A DNA stretch of 64,000 nt, taken from contig NZ_MBPP01000015.1 in assembly GCF_001858325.1 (NCBI RefSeq), positions 1 to 64,000 on the forward strand. Reading direction: 5' to 3'. Of the stretch, positions 7,220 to 16,688 are shown one piece after another. The translations under genes and the position numbers were made by a program. Source of the DNA: Marinobacter sp. AC-23 (GTDB lineage Bacteria; Pseudomonadota; Gammaproteobacteria; Pseudomonadales; Oleiphilaceae). The notes below the pieces were generated by a model, which was given only the letters and a program-made list of their open reading frames with translations, was not told the origin of the DNA and ran no database searches. The first letter of the stretch is position 1, and every line of letters begins with the position of its first letter.

Positions 7220-8155
7220 ATGGCTATTAACTGGTTTCCAGGGCACATGCATAAGGCCCGCAAGGAGATCAAAAAGATCATGCCTCAGATGGATCTCATC
7301 ATTGAGGTGCTCGACGCACGCATCCCCTTCAGTAGCGAAAACCCTCTGGTGCCCGAGCTGCGCGGCGACACGCCACTGATCAGAGTCCTTAACAAACGCG
7401 ACCTGGCGGATCCGGAAATTACCGCGCAATGGCAGACCTGGCTGGAAAAAGAGCGGGGCGTGCGAACTATCACCCTCACCCGCAACCAACGCGGCGAGGC
7501 GCTGGATATTCTCCGGCTGGCCAGTGAAATGACACCAAATCACGATCGCCAAAAAAGCGCACTGCGGGTCATGATTTTGGGCATACCAAACGTAGGAAAG
7601 TCCACTCTGATCAACACATTGGCCGGCCGACCGGCTGCAAAAACCGGCAATGAGCCCGCAGTGACCAAGGCGCAGCAAACCATCAAATTGCCGGACAACG
7701 TTCTTCTTTACGATACGCCTGGGTTCCTGTGGCCAAAGCTCTCGCCCGAAGCTTGCGGCTATCGGCTGGCGATCACCGGAGCCATTCGCAGCTCCGTTCT
7801 GGATTTTGAAGACATCGCGATGTTTGAGGCCGATTACCTACGGGAAGCCTACCCGGAGCTGATAAAAGCGCGCTACGGTTTTGATGATCTGCCGGTGGAC
7901 GGCCTGGCCGTGATGGACGGCATTGCCGCGAAGCGACGGTTTCTGGGGCGTGGCGGTGTGCCGGATCTGAACAAGGTCTCAGAAGTATTACTCAATGAAT
8001 TTCGCGCCGGTACACTTGGGCGAATTTCTCTTGAGACACCGAAAATGGTTGAACGAGAAATACAGGATGCCGCTGTCGTTGAGGCCGAAAAAGAGTCTAA
8101 ACTGGCAGATAAGAAAGCCGCTGCCAAAGCATCCCGCTCTGGTCGCCGCCTGTAA
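7220..8155 (+). CDS. ylqF: Circularly permuted ribosome-biogenesis GTPase (YlqF/RbgA type)
   Basis: 311 residues. GTPase motifs come in permuted order: G4 LNKRDLAD near residue 55, then G1 GIPNVGKSTLIN near 117-128, then G3 DTPGF near 160. The N terminus INWFPGHMHKARKEIKK is the family signature. RbgA/YlqF proteins act in late assembly of the large ribosomal subunit. The C-terminal helical part is present, and a Lys/Ala-rich tail ends the protein. GGAG precedes the start by 9 bases. fabB follows after 19 bases, so the two may be co-transcribed. Confidence 0.9.
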   Translation: MAINWFPGHMHKARKEIKKIMPQMDLIIEVLDARIPFSSENPLVPELRGDTPLIRVLNKRDLADPEITAQWQTWLEKERGVRTITLTRNQRGEALDILRLASEMTPNHDRQKSALRVMILGIPNVGKSTLINTLAGRPAAKTGNEPAVTKAQQTIKLPDNVLLYDTPGFLWPKLSPEACGYRLAITGAIRSSVLDFEDIAMFEADYLREAYPELIKARYGFDDLPVDGLAVMDGIAAKRRFLGRGGVPDLNKVSEVLLNEFRAGTLGRISLETPKMVEREIQDAAVVEAEKESKLADKKAAAKASRSGRRL

Positions 8156-8174
8156 ACTGCATTAGGAGAACGGT

Positions 8175-9389
8175 ATGAGACGAGTCGTTGTTACCGGTAT
8201 GGGTATTGTTTCGTGCCTGGGCAACTCCCTTGATGAGGTTCATACAAGCCTTAAAACCGGAGCCTCAGGCATCCGCTTTAATGAAACCTACAAAGAAAAA
8301 GGGTTTCGCAGCCAGGTTTCTGGCTCACCGGTTGTCGATACCACGGTTATCGACCGGAAGATGCGACGCTTCATGGGCCCTTCTGCCATGTACAGTTACC
8401 TCGCTATGGAGCAAGCAATTGCCCAGGCAGGCCTTAGTGACGAGCAAATTTCCAACGACCGCACAGGGCTGATTGCCGGTTCCGGAGGCTCATCTTGCTC
8501 AAGCCAAGTAGAGGCAACCGATATCATGCGGGCGAAAGGCGTAAAGCGCATCGGGCCTTATATGGTGCCTCGCATCATGACCAGCACGGTTTCTGCCTGC
8601 CTGGCTACCGCCTACAAGATTCGTGGCGTTAACTACTCCATGTCTTCGGCCTGCGCCACAAGTGCGCACTGCATTGGTCATGCCATGGAGCAGATTCAAT
8701 ACGGCAAGCAGGATATTGTGTTTGCTGGCGGCGGTGAAGAAGAAGACTGGAGCCTAACCATGATGTTCGATGCCATGGGTGCGCTCTCCACCAAATACAA
8801 CGACATGCCGGAAACTGCGTCCCGCCCGTTTGATTCAGGGCGAGATGGTTTTGTGATCGCCGGTGGCGGCGGCATGGTGGTGCTTGAGGAACTGGAGCAC
8901 GCACAAAAACGCGGGGCCAACATTATCGCGGAACTGACCGGCTATGGCGCCACTTCCGACGGCTACGACATGGTCGCCCCTTCCGGCGAAGGCGCCCAAC
9001 GCTGTATGAACCAAGCCATGGCAACCATTCGTGGGAAGGTCGATTACATCAACGCCCACGGCACCAGCACCCCAGTGGGCGATTTAGCGGAGATGGGCGC
9101 CGTGCAGAAAACCTTTGGCGCTGACATTCCCGCCATATCCTCCACCAAGTCCCTCTCGGGCCACTCTTTGGGCGCGGCGGGCGTTCACGAAGCAATTTAT
9201 TCACTGCTGATGTTGCAGCACGGCTTTATAGCCGGCACCGCCAACCTGAGCTCGATAGATGAGGCCATTGGAAATATACCGCTGGTAGGGCCACAAGGCC
9301 GGGAAGCACAACTTAATACTGTTATGTCCAACAGCTTCGGTTTTGGTGGCACAAACGCCTCTTTGATTTTTGAGAGGCTGTCGGCTTAA
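8175..9389 (+). CDS. fabB: 3-oxoacyl-ACP synthase I
   Basis: 404 residues, thiolase fold. The nucleophile is the Cys of [14 protein letters not shown], and the two histidines appear in [11 protein letters not shown] and [34 protein letters not shown] and the C-terminal [14 protein letters not shown] are typical of FabB. It elongates acyl chains, including the unsaturated branch begun by FabA. fabA is not next to it, unlike in Pseudomonas. AGGAGA precedes the start. Confidence 0.93.
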   Translation: MRRVVVTGMGIVSCLGNSLDEVHTSLKTGASGIRFNETYKEKGFRSQVSGSPVVDTTVIDRKMRRFMGPSAMYSYLAMEQAIAQAGLSDEQISNDRTGLIAGSGGSSCSSQVEATDIMRAKGVKRIGPYMVPRIMTSTVSACLATAYKIRGVNYSMSSACATSAHCIGHAMEQIQYGKQDIVFAGGGEEEDWSLTMMFDAMGALSTKYNDMPETASRPFDSGRDGFVIAGGGGMVVLEELEHAQKRGANIIAELTGYGATSDGYDMVAPSGEGAQRCMNQAMATIRGKVDYINAHGTSTPVGDLAEMGAVQKTFGADIPAISSTKSLSGHSLGAAGVHEAIYSLLMLQHGFIAGTANLSSIDEAIGNIPLVGPQGREAQLNTVMSNSFGFGGTNASLIFERLSA

Positions 9390-9401
9390 CGGCGTCTGGG
9401 T

Positions 9402-9428
9402 GGAGCCAGTCCAGCGGCTCCGCCTTTT
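9402..9428 (+). terminator. Terminator after fabB
   Basis: Stem GGAGCC / GGCTCC with an 8-base loop, then GCCTTTT, 13 bases past the fabB stop. The short stem makes it moderate. Confidence 0.55.
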
Positions 9429-9501
9429 ATATTTCCACTATATGCACATGTCCTTAAGCTTCATCATTGGCAAACTCGCCCCCGCGTATTAAAATATCAA
9501 A

Positions 9502-9515
9502 TTGATTTGCATCAA
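9502..9515 (+). promoter_or_regulatory. FNR/ANR box upstream of fnr
   Basis: TTGATTTGCATCAA is a perfect TTGAT-N4-ATCAA site. It ends 19 bases before the fnr start codon, so the regulator probably controls its own gene. The closeness to the start suggests it overlaps the promoter or transcription start and acts as a repressor site. Confidence 0.85.
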
Positions 9516-9534
9516 CCTGGACGGTTTATAACCA

Positions 9535-10290
9535 ATGACCCAAGCAACAAGACTACGCCAGGCTACCTCTGCTCTCAAAGCTTCCTGCCACCAATGCAGC
9601 CTAAGCAACCTGTGCTTACCACTCGCTATTCAGGACAACGATCTGGACAGCCTGGAAGACATTGTTCAACAGGGGCGTATTTACAATCGCGGCGAACACA
9701 TTTTTGACCAAAGCTCGCCGTTTCGTTCGTGCTTTGCGGTAAAGAGCGGTTCAATTAAAACATCGATTATTACCGAGGGTGGTGAAGAGCAGGTCACAGG
9801 CTTCTTTATGCCTGGCGAGCTTGTGGGCCTAGACAGCATGAGCGGCGAGACTTACGCCTGCACAGCCAAGACTCTCGAACGCACCAGCGTATGCGAGTTC
9901 CCGATAGACAAGTTGGAAGAGCTCACGGGTAAGCTGCCGGATTTACAGCACCACATGTATCGCCTGATGGGCCAGGAAATCCAGAACAGCCATCAGCTTG
10001 CCATGCTGCTTAGCAAGAACACAGCCGAAGAACGCATTGCATCTCTGCTTTTGTCGCTGTCCAGCCGCTTCCAGCGCAGGCGCATGTCACCTACCAACTT
10101 TAGCCTGCCAATGGCCAGAAATGACATTGCCAACTTTCTGGGGCTTGCCGTAGAAACGGTTAGCCGGGTCTTCACCCGCTTTCAGAATCAAGGCATCATC
10201 CGGGCACGGGGGCGTGAAGTGGAGCTGCTGGATGTTGAAGCACTGCAATTGGTAACACGGGAGTTTTCCCGCCAAGGCTGCAGCCAATAA
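9535..10290 (+). CDS. fnr: Anaerobic transcription regulator FNR/ANR
   Basis: 251 residues of the CRP/FNR family. Three clustered cysteines in KASCHQCSLSNLC plus the internal Cys in ETYACTAKTL are the ligands of the oxygen-sensitive [4Fe-4S] cluster. The cNMP-like barrel follows, with FFMPGELVGLDSM, and the C-terminal helix-turn-helix contains the recognition helix region VETVSRVFTRF, whose E-SR residues read TTGAT half-sites. It activates anaerobic respiration genes under low oxygen. A perfect FNR box upstream implies autoregulation. Confidence 0.95.
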   Translation: MTQATRLRQATSALKASCHQCSLSNLCLPLAIQDNDLDSLEDIVQQGRIYNRGEHIFDQSSPFRSCFAVKSGSIKTSIITEGGEEQVTGFFMPGELVGLDSMSGETYACTAKTLERTSVCEFPIDKLEELTGKLPDLQHHMYRLMGQEIQNSHQLAMLLSKNTAEERIASLLLSLSSRFQRRRMSPTNFSLPMARNDIANFLGLAVETVSRVFTRFQNQGIIRARGREVELLDVEALQLVTREFSRQGCSQ

Positions 10291-10317
10291 ACTGCCTTTT
10301 TCCTGCACCGGCCTACA

Positions 10318-11196
10318 CTAGGTGGCTGGTGCTCCAGCTTCTGCACGCACCGCCTCATTCTTCAGCGTTTCCAGCTCACCAACCAACCCCGAGCGCCAAG
10401 GGAACTGTTTTATTCCAAATGTATTGCGGATTTTTGTGCAGTTCAGCGTAGTGTTTGGCGGCTCCAGGGCGCCCCATGGCGGCATATCGTCCACCACATG
10501 AAGATCTTCAGAAATCTGCGGCAAGCCCGCGATTGCCAGGCCCAGCTCGTACAGGCTGATTTCTTCAGCGCCCGCATACTGGAATGTTCCCCATACCTCT
10601 GCACCACAATCTAGCTGCTGTATAACAGCCGTTATTACCCGTGCGAGGTCTCTTACTGAGACCGGCTGGCCCACACACCGCCCTGGCAGTGATAGAACCT
10701 CCGTGACGGCCGCATTCGCCTGAACCTTGCGGATAAAGCGGCCCAGGCTCCAGCCCGTGCGTAAAATGATATGCCGGGGCATGAGTGTGCGTAGCGCCTG
10801 CTCGCACTCCCACTGCCAGCCACCCAACTGATTCATTGGCTGACCGGGGTTGGAGGCTAAATAACCACTTTGCTTGCGACCATCAAACACATAACAAGAT
10901 GACAACTGGAACAGAGCAATGCGTCGGTCACGGGCAAACTCCGCGATGGCTACCGGCAGAGAAAACGCTGCCTTATGGGTGCCCTCGGGATCCCGTTCAG
11001 CGGCTTCTGGATCGGCCAGCCAGAGCGCGTTAACAATGAGATCTGTATCTTCCGGGATCCAGTGCTCCAGAGCACTGAGATCTGCGTTGTCCGGGTTGCT
11101 GACCAGCAAAGGGCTGACCTGCAGCGACGTTTCCCGAAGCCGCTCAAGCAGAACCTTCCCTAAGGGGCCATAATCGTGAACAACAAGTACATGCAC
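10318..11196 (-). CDS. RmlD-like NAD(P)-dependent sugar-nucleotide reductase/epimerase
   Basis: 292 residues, extended SDR fold. The N terminus has a beta-strand and a poor GxxGxxG equivalent (VVHDYGPLGKVL). LFQLSSCYVFDG contains the Ser/Tyr region, but the canonical YxxxK is not obvious (LGGWQWECEQAL aligns where YGxxK is expected). That suggests altered or lost catalysis. The general layout resembles dTDP-4-dehydrorhamnose reductase. No rhamnose-pathway neighbours are present; fnr lies downstream, converging. Function is unassigned beyond the fold. Confidence 0.65.
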   Translation of the reverse strand: MHVLVVHDYGPLGKVLLERLRETSLQVSPLLVSNPDNADLSALEHWIPEDTDLIVNALWLADPEAAERDPEGTHKAAFSLPVAIAEFARDRRIALFQLSSCYVFDGRKQSGYLASNPGQPMNQLGGWQWECEQALRTLMPRHIILRTGWSLGRFIRKVQANAAVTEVLSLPGRCVGQPVSVRDLARVITAVIQQLDCGAEVWGTFQYAGAEEISLYELGLAIAGLPQISEDLHVVDDMPPWGALEPPNTTLNCTKIRNTFGIKQFPWRSGLVGELETLKNEAVRAEAGAPAT

Positions 11197-11369
11197 TAGA
11201 ACTCAATGCCTCCGGATATAACTCATATGACGGTTTCAGCGTTCCGCCAGGCCAATGGCTTCTCGCCACTCATTAATACAATGCCCTACAATACAGGGTG
11301 TAGTCAGGCTCTCTCAGATAACACCACCTTTATTAGTGCTATCAAAAATATACATCACTAGAGGTCGTC

Positions 11370-11723
11370 ATGTTAAAACAACACAGCCACATTGTAGCGC
11401 CCATTCCCGATGAATTACGTACCCGTGCATTATATATCGTGGAAGAGCTGCGCGGGCGAGGCAAGGCCGACAAAGAGGCAATCGACAAGCTCTACGGCCT
11501 GATCGTAGACATGACTGACGCCGGCCTGGACTTCTTTTTTATCGAGCCCCTGCGGCGCCTGAGAGCCAGCAAGATGATGCTAAGCATGGCCAAGGTGGGC
11601 ATCGGCAGCATGCTCAAAGGTAGCAAAATGGTTGTCCATAAAGTACTAAAAAAACTGGATGATCGCAGCTTGGACTCCATTCTCGATTTCATTGAGGAAA
11701 TCATTCACGAGCCAGAGCACTAA
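11370..11723 (+). CDS. Conserved-looking hypothetical protein, 117 aa
   Basis: I do not recognise the family. The protein is mostly helical and amphipathic with no signal peptide. It begins MLKQHSHIVAPIPDELRTRA, has a basic, Met-rich middle (LRASKMMLSMAKVGIGSMLK) and ends in an acidic helix (LDFIEEIIHEPEH). GAGGTCGTC lies before the ATG. Codon use looks like its neighbours. Its last 4 bases overlap the end of alr, which converges on it. A small cytoplasmic or membrane-surface protein is possible. Confidence 0.6.
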   Translation: MLKQHSHIVAPIPDELRTRALYIVEELRGRGKADKEAIDKLYGLIVDMTDAGLDFFFIEPLRRLRASKMMLSMAKVGIGSMLKGSKMVVHKVLKKLDDRSLDSILDFIEEIIHEPEH

Positions 11724-12796
11724 AAAGATGTACGGGGAACCCGGCTGGTAACGCCCGTTAACAGCTCATAAGAGATGGTACCTGCACAGCTGGCAACCTC
11801 ATCAACCCCTACGGTGCGCCCCCAAAGCTCAACGGGGTCGCCCTCGCGGGCCTCCGGCGCATTGCTCAGATCCACCGCCAGCATATCCATGGACACCCGG
11901 CCGATCAGCCGAATACGGCGACCGTCTATCGCTGCGGGCGTATCAGTGCCTGCATGACGGGGATAACCATCTCCGTAACCAATAGCCACCATACCCATTC
12001 GGGTATCGCGCTGTGCCACCCAGGCACCCCCATAACCAACACTTTCACCAGCACTTACAACACGCGTAGTGATAAGTGGTGCCTCCAGGGTCATCACGGG
12101 CTCAAGACCCAGCTCCGGGCCCGTCTTGCCCACCACTGGGGAGCCACCGTAGAGCATAATACCCGGGCGGCTCCAATCAAACAGTGGTTGGCCGGAAATG
12201 AAGTGCGCAGCAGAGTTACCCACGCTTTTCAGTAGCTGGGGCCAGGGAGCGGTAGCCGTTTCAAACGTAGCCGTTTGGGCAGCGGTCATTGTGCTTTCGG
12301 CATCGTCGGCACAGGCAAAGTGACTTACAAAGCCATGCAGTCGGCCGCCAACGCCTATCTTCTCAAGCCTGGCCATCACAGCAGGCAGCTCATTCGGCCG
12401 AAAACCCAGGCGGTTCATGCCGGTGTTAACCTTCAACCAAAAATCGGGCGCGTGGCCCCCCTGCTCCAGCCAGTTCAATTGGTGCTCGCCGTGCAATACC
12501 GGTTCAAAATTCTGCTGTGCGCAATCCGCCAAATCACCGGCCGCATGCACGCCCTGCAGCAGAACCACCGGCTGGGCAAGGCCAGCTGCTCGAATAGCCG
12601 CAGCTTCTTCAATACAAGCAACGGCGTACTTGGGCGCAACATCCGCCAAGGCGGATGCAACCTGGGCAATGCCATGGCCATAGCCATCTGCCTTTACAAC
12701 AGCCATTGCTTTGGCACTGCCCGCACGTTCACGCGCTGTGCAGTAGTTATTACGAAGAGCATTCAGATCAATGCGGGCGGTTGTGCTGCGCGGCAT
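11720..12796 (-). CDS. alr: Alanine racemase
   Basis: 358 residues, fold-type III PLP enzyme that interconverts L- and D-alanine for peptidoglycan. Lys35 in AVVKADGYGHG binds PLP. The second catalytic base is the Tyr of the SVGYGGAWVAQRD segment, and the C-terminal GRVSMDMLAVDL and YELLTGVTSRVPR are conserved. The start codon overlaps the dnaB stop (TGATG), so it is translationally coupled behind dnaB, the order found in many gammaproteobacteria. Confidence 0.95.
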   Translation of the reverse strand: MPRSTTARIDLNALRNNYCTARERAGSAKAMAVVKADGYGHGIAQVASALADVAPKYAVACIEEAAAIRAAGLAQPVVLLQGVHAAGDLADCAQQNFEPVLHGEHQLNWLEQGGHAPDFWLKVNTGMNRLGFRPNELPAVMARLEKIGVGGRLHGFVSHFACADDAESTMTAAQTATFETATAPWPQLLKSVGNSAAHFISGQPLFDWSRPGIMLYGGSPVVGKTGPELGLEPVMTLEAPLITTRVVSAGESVGYGGAWVAQRDTRMGMVAIGYGDGYPRHAGTDTPAAIDGRRIRLIGRVSMDMLAVDLSNAPEAREGDPVELWGRTVGVDEVASCAGTISYELLTGVTSRVPRTSF

Positions 12797-14208
12797 CAGT
12801 ATTCACCACCATAATCGCCGTAGTCACCATGGGCCAAGTCTTCAAACTTGGTGTACTTGCCAATAAACGCCAAGCGAAGCGTACCGATAGGGCCGTTACG
12901 TTGCTTGCCGATAATAATTTCTGCAATACCCTTATCCGGCGTGTCCTCGTTGTATACCTCATCACGATAAACAAACATGATGACGTCCGCATCCTGCTCA
13001 ATCGCACCAGATTCCCGCAAGTCCGAGTTGATAGGCCGCTTGTTGGGCCGCTGCTCAAGGCTTCGGTTAAGCTGTGAAAGTGCAACTACCGGGCAACTAA
13101 GCTCTTTCGCAATGCCCTTCAAAGATCGAGAGATTTCGGAAATTTCCGCCGTTCGGCCTTCCGTGTTACCGGGCACCCGCATCAACTGCAGGTAATCCAC
13201 CATGATCAGCCCAATTTTGCCGCCGTTCTCCCGGGCGATCCTGCGCGCGCGCGAGCGCAGCTCTGTGGGGCTGAGGCCTGGCGTATCATCAATATATAAC
13301 GGTTTGTCTTTAAGCAGGCTAACGGCAGAGGTTAGGCGGGGCCAATCGTCTTCTTCGAGTTTACCGCCCCGAATTTTGGTTTGATCGATACGCCCAAGAG
13401 ACGAAAGCATACGCATGGCCAGCGCATCTGCTGGCATCTCCATACTGAACACCAGAACCGGAGTGCCCGTGCTTATCAGCGCATTTTCGACAATGTTCAT
13501 GGCAAACGTGGTCTTACCCATAGAGGGCCTGCCTGCCACTATGATGAGATCTGCCGGCTGCATACCGGATGTCTGATCATCAAGATCCCTGAAGCCTGTC
13601 GTCAAACCGGTGGTTTGTTCGCCAGATTCAAACAGCTCTTCTATGCGGCTAAGGGTTTTGGTAAGAATCGGATTGATAGATTGGGGGCCTGAACCCTCTT
13701 TAACCCGGGACTCGGCAATCTGAAAGACGTTGCGTTCAGCTTCATCCAGAATTTCGTTGCTGTTGCGACCCTGTGGGTTGAACGCAGCGTCGGAAATCTT
13801 GCCCGACACTTCCACAAGCTGCCTGAGGATGGAGCGTTCGCGAACGATCTCGGCGTAGGCGCGTATATTAGCAGCACCCGGTGTTTTCTCGGCCAGTTCG
13901 GCCAAATAAGACAACCCGCCGGCGTCTTCAATATCTCCGGCTCGCTCCAAAAATTCGGCCAGGGTAACAACATCCAGCGGTTCGTTTTCATTGGCAAGGC
14001 GCTCCACGGCGCCAAAAATAAGCCGATGATCCTGACGATAAAAATCACCAGTAGAGATTATCTCGGTGATCTCATCAAACCGCCGATTATCCAGCATAAG
14101 TCCACCAAGTACCGCCTGCTCCGCTTCTGCTGAATGGGGAGGCACCTTAATGCGACTGGTTTCCAGATCGGTATTTGCGGGCTTCAGATTAGGCTTGGCC
14201 ATGAACAC
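12796..14208 (-). CDS. dnaB: Replicative DNA helicase
   Basis: 470 residues, hexameric 5'-3' helicase of the replication fork. The N-terminal primase-interaction domain begins around PPHSAEAEQAVLGGLML. The RecA-like core has Walker A GRPSMGKTTF, Walker B LIMVDYLQLM, and the ALSQLNRSLEQR arginine-finger region. The protein ends KFEDLAHGDYGDYGGEY. No intein is seen. It lies between rplI and alr on the same strand, with a hairpin between rplI and dnaB. Confidence 0.97.
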   Translation of the reverse strand: MFMAKPNLKPANTDLETSRIKVPPHSAEAEQAVLGGLMLDNRRFDEITEIISTGDFYRQDHRLIFGAVERLANENEPLDVVTLAEFLERAGDIEDAGGLSYLAELAEKTPGAANIRAYAEIVRERSILRQLVEVSGKISDAAFNPQGRNSNEILDEAERNVFQIAESRVKEGSGPQSINPILTKTLSRIEELFESGEQTTGLTTGFRDLDDQTSGMQPADLIIVAGRPSMGKTTFAMNIVENALISTGTPVLVFSMEMPADALAMRMLSSLGRIDQTKIRGGKLEEDDWPRLTSAVSLLKDKPLYIDDTPGLSPTELRSRARRIARENGGKIGLIMVDYLQLMRVPGNTEGRTAEISEISRSLKGIAKELSCPVVALSQLNRSLEQRPNKRPINSDLRESGAIEQDADVIMFVYRDEVYNEDTPDKGIAEIIIGKQRNGPIGTLRLAFIGKYTKFEDLAHGDYGDYGGEY

Positions 14209-14299
14209 TTCTTCAGTTAAACGTCACAACCACAACAATATATGAGAAATGTCGCGGCTATGGGAAGGGGTTACTGGAGGCTACCAGCATACCAGAAAG

Positions 14300-14339
14300 C
14301 AACAAGCCCGAAAGCCGTATTAACGGTTCGGGCTTGTTG
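14300..14339 (-). terminator. Long hairpin between rplI and dnaB
   Basis: A 12-13 bp stem (CAACAAGCCCGAA / TTCGGGCTTGTTG) with inner pairing CCGT / ACGG lies ~45 bases after the rplI stop. There is no strong T tract on the minus strand, so it may only partly stop transcription into dnaB. Confidence 0.55.
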
Positions 14340-14382
14340 GGTGTGCCGAGCAAAACCCGGCACTGCTTTCAAAGAAAGCAGG

Positions 14383-14829
14383 TTACGCGGCAACTACCGC
14401 CAGCGTAACAGTCACATCAACGTCTGAGTGCAGGTGAAGCTCGATTTCGTACTCACCGGTAACCCGTAGTGGGCCTTCCGGCAGGCGAACTTCGCTCTTC
14501 TCAACTTCAGTACCTGCAGCGGTGATTACGTCTGCAATATCACGCACACCGATGGAGCCGAACAGCTTACCTTCGTCACCTGCTTTAGAGGTTACTGTGA
14601 AGGATGCACCTTCCAGAGCCTCAGCGCGGGACTGAGCTGTTGCCAGCTTGTCAGCTGCCGCTTTCTCAAGCTCGGCACGACGCTCTTCAAACGCCTTCAG
14701 GTTTGCTTCAGTGGCAGGCGCAGCCTTGCCATACGGAAGCAGAAAATTACGGCCGTAACCGGACTTAACTTTTACCTTGTCACCCAGGGTGCCAAGGTTT
14801 GCAACTTTCTCGAGCAGAATAACTTCCAT
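14383..14829 (-). CDS. rplI: 50S ribosomal protein L9
   Basis: 148 residues, the expected length. [22 protein letters not shown] and [13 protein letters not shown] form the N-terminal rRNA-binding domain. A long connecting helix ([20 protein letters not shown]) leads to the C-terminal domain with [16 protein letters not shown]. It is the last ribosomal gene of the rpsF-rpsR-DUF2232-rplI cluster. Confidence 0.97.
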   Translation of the reverse strand: MEVILLEKVANLGTLGDKVKVKSGYGRNFLLPYGKAAPATEANLKAFEERRAELEKAAADKLATAQSRAEALEGASFTVTSKAGDEGKLFGSIGVRDIADVITAAGTEVEKSEVRLPEGPLRVTGEYEIELHLHSDVDVTVTLAVVAA

Positions 14830-14849
14830 CTCGTTAACCTCTTCGTGCT

Positions 14850-15716
14850 TTATTCAGTCGGCCCGGCGGGCTTTATGCGCCCCCGAATATCCAACCAGCT
14901 ATCCACAAAAGCCAGAACCACTAACAGAATCATCAGACTTGGGCCCAAAAGCACCAGCGCAACATAAAACATCGCAAGCCAATGGCTGCTCAGCTGTTTA
15001 CGCCCAACAATGCCATGAATCAGAGCCAGCCCCGCCAAAAACATCGGCGTTCCGGCTACCCACGCCAGCAACATGGAGTTCAGCCCAATAAAGGGGCCTA
15101 CTACCATGGTAACCGTAAGAACCACAGCGATGGCGGGTGACAACTTAAGGTCGTGAAACTCCTTTCGGAAACCGCCAGGGTTATACAACCCCGACTGCCA
15201 CGCTCTTGCAAGCATTGTCATGCCCACGCCCACTGCCAGGTAGCTACCGGCCATACTGGCGTTCATGGTGTCCCGTATAACCGTCTCGAGATCACTCCCA
15301 AGGGATTGGGCCACTTCAGCATTGTACTGTTCGTAAAAACTGACCCCGGCGCGAACGAGCTCGTCCAGCAAACCGGGATACATCATGGGCAACGTAAGCC
15401 CCATAACGATCGCCAGAAAGCTCCCTCCTAAAAGGGCTCTCTCCCAGGACAGCGTTGTTCTGATCAATGACGCCATCAGCATCACCTGCAGCAACACGGC
15501 CAAGGCTGTTGGATCGCCTCCGAACACACTCCAGCCAAGAGCTGGCAGTAATGCCCAAAGGCCGATGGCAAGCCCCTGGCTAATGCCAAGCCTGAGAATT
15601 ACCAGGCCGACAACTGCTGCGCCAATCCAGAACAGCAAAGGCACCGCAGTTGTAACCGCTGCTACCCCGCTGGCCTGCAGGGGACCGCGCATTACAAATT
15701 GTGCTAGAGCACGCAT
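14850..15716 (-). CDS. DUF2232 (YybS-like) membrane protein
   Basis: 288 residues with about eight hydrophobic segments spread over the whole length. The location between rpsR and rplI is the usual place of this gene in Pseudomonas-like genomes. The biochemical role is unknown; relatives in Firmicutes sit in the same ribosomal cluster. The first ~20 residues include a Met-containing amphipathic stretch ([17 protein letters not shown]) before the first segment. Confidence 0.8.
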   Translation of the reverse strand: MRALAQFVMRGPLQASGVAAVTTAVPLLFWIGAAVVGLVILRLGISQGLAIGLWALLPALGWSVFGGDPTALAVLLQVMLMASLIRTTLSWERALLGGSFLAIVMGLTLPMMYPGLLDELVRAGVSFYEQYNAEVAQSLGSDLETVIRDTMNASMAGSYLAVGVGMTMLARAWQSGLYNPGGFRKEFHDLKLSPAIAVVLTVTMVVGPFIGLNSMLLAWVAGTPMFLAGLALIHGIVGRKQLSSHWLAMFYVALVLLGPSLMILLVVLAFVDSWLDIRGRIKPAGPTE

Positions 15717-15742
15717 GGTCCCAAGTCCTGTATATCTGTTAC

Positions 15743-15973
15743 TTAGTTATCGTGGCTGTCCGAGTACGGCAGCAGTGCCAGGAAGCGAGCGCGCTTGATA
15801 GCGGTAGCCAACTGACGCTGATAACGTGCTTTTGTGCCGGTAATACGGCTGGGCACGATTTTGCCGGTTTCAGTGATGTAGCCTTTCAGGGTGTCCAGAT
15901 CCTTATAATCGATCTCTTTAACACCTTCTGCCGTGAAACGGCAGAATTTACGACGTCTGAAAAAACGAGCCAT
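15743..15973 (-). CDS. rpsR: 30S ribosomal protein S18
   Basis: 76 residues. [25 protein letters not shown] is the family N terminus, so the start at 15973 is preferred over one five codons upstream. GGAGTTACG lies before it. [31 protein letters not shown] is the conserved core that binds S6 and 16S rRNA. Confidence 0.97.
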   Translation of the reverse strand: MARFFRRRKFCRFTAEGVKEIDYKDLDTLKGYITETGKIVPSRITGTKARYQRQLATAIKRARFLALLPYSDSHDN

Positions 15974-15998
15974 AACGTAACTCCTCAACTCCGGTTAA

Positions 15999-16457
15999 TT
16001 ACTCTTCTTCGTCCTGGGTTTCAGCTTTCTGGCTGTCTTCCTGAGGCTCTTCTTGACGCTCCTCAGATTGACGATCATCAGAAGGTTCAGCTGAACGACG
16101 TGGACGATCATCTCCGCTTGGACGACGGTCCTCACGGGACTCAGCGGCTTTCATCGGAGAGATATCAGCAACGGCTTCATCGCGACGCAGAATCAGGTCA
16201 CGAATAATGGCATCGTTGAACCGGAAGTTGTGAGTCAGCTCGTCCATCGCTGTCTGTGAACATTCTACGTTCATCAGCACATAGTGAGCTTTGTGAATCT
16301 TGTTGATCGGGTATGCCATGTGACGACGGCCCCAATCTTCCAAGCGATTTACCTTGCCGCCATCTTCAGTGATGAGGGCGGTATAACGCTCGATCATCGC
16401 GGGCACTTGCTCGCTCTGATCCGGGTGTACCATAAATACGATTTCGTAGTGACGCAT
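15999..16457 (-). CDS. rpsF: 30S ribosomal protein S6
   Basis: 152 residues. The S6 core runs [18 protein letters not shown] through [18 protein letters not shown] ~50-residue Glu/Arg/Asp-rich disordered tail follows (ending KAETQDEEE), the part that RimK glutamylates in enteric bacteria. The gene starts the rpsF-rpsR-DUF2232-rplI transcription unit. Confidence 0.97.
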   Translation of the reverse strand: MRHYEIVFMVHPDQSEQVPAMIERYTALITEDGGKVNRLEDWGRRHMAYPINKIHKAHYVLMNVECSQTAMDELTHNFRFNDAIIRDLILRRDEAVADISPMKAAESREDRRPSGDDRPRRSAEPSDDRQSEERQEEPQEDSQKAETQDEEE

Positions 16458-16480
16458 GAGTTCTCCCTACGGTTTGAACA

Positions 16481-16520
16481 GCTTTCAGTAATTCGCGGGC
16501 TAGCCGGGAAGCATGAAAGC
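16481..16520 (-). promoter_or_regulatory. Structured rpsF leader, candidate S6:S18-binding motif
   Basis: In the 5' leader of rpsF, 7-bp arms GCTTTCA and TGAAAGC enclose a GC-rich inner hairpin that includes GGCTAGCC with CCG-containing flanks. The element ends 24 bases before the start codon. Many bacteria regulate rpsF by binding the S6:S18 complex to a leader stem with a CCG bulge. The position and general shape fit; the precise bulge was not modelled. Confidence 0.4.
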
Positions 16521-16688
16521 AAGGAGGTGGCAGCCTGAGCCGCCGGTTTTTTTGCTTTATCAATAAGGCTTTACCAGAAAGGCTTAATCAAAAGCGAGGC
16601 GTTGCACACCTAACCAAAGGCAATACAAAACCTCCCCCTTAAAAAAGGGGTCACGCATTCTAGGCGGACATAGCCCAGTGTGCAAGAG

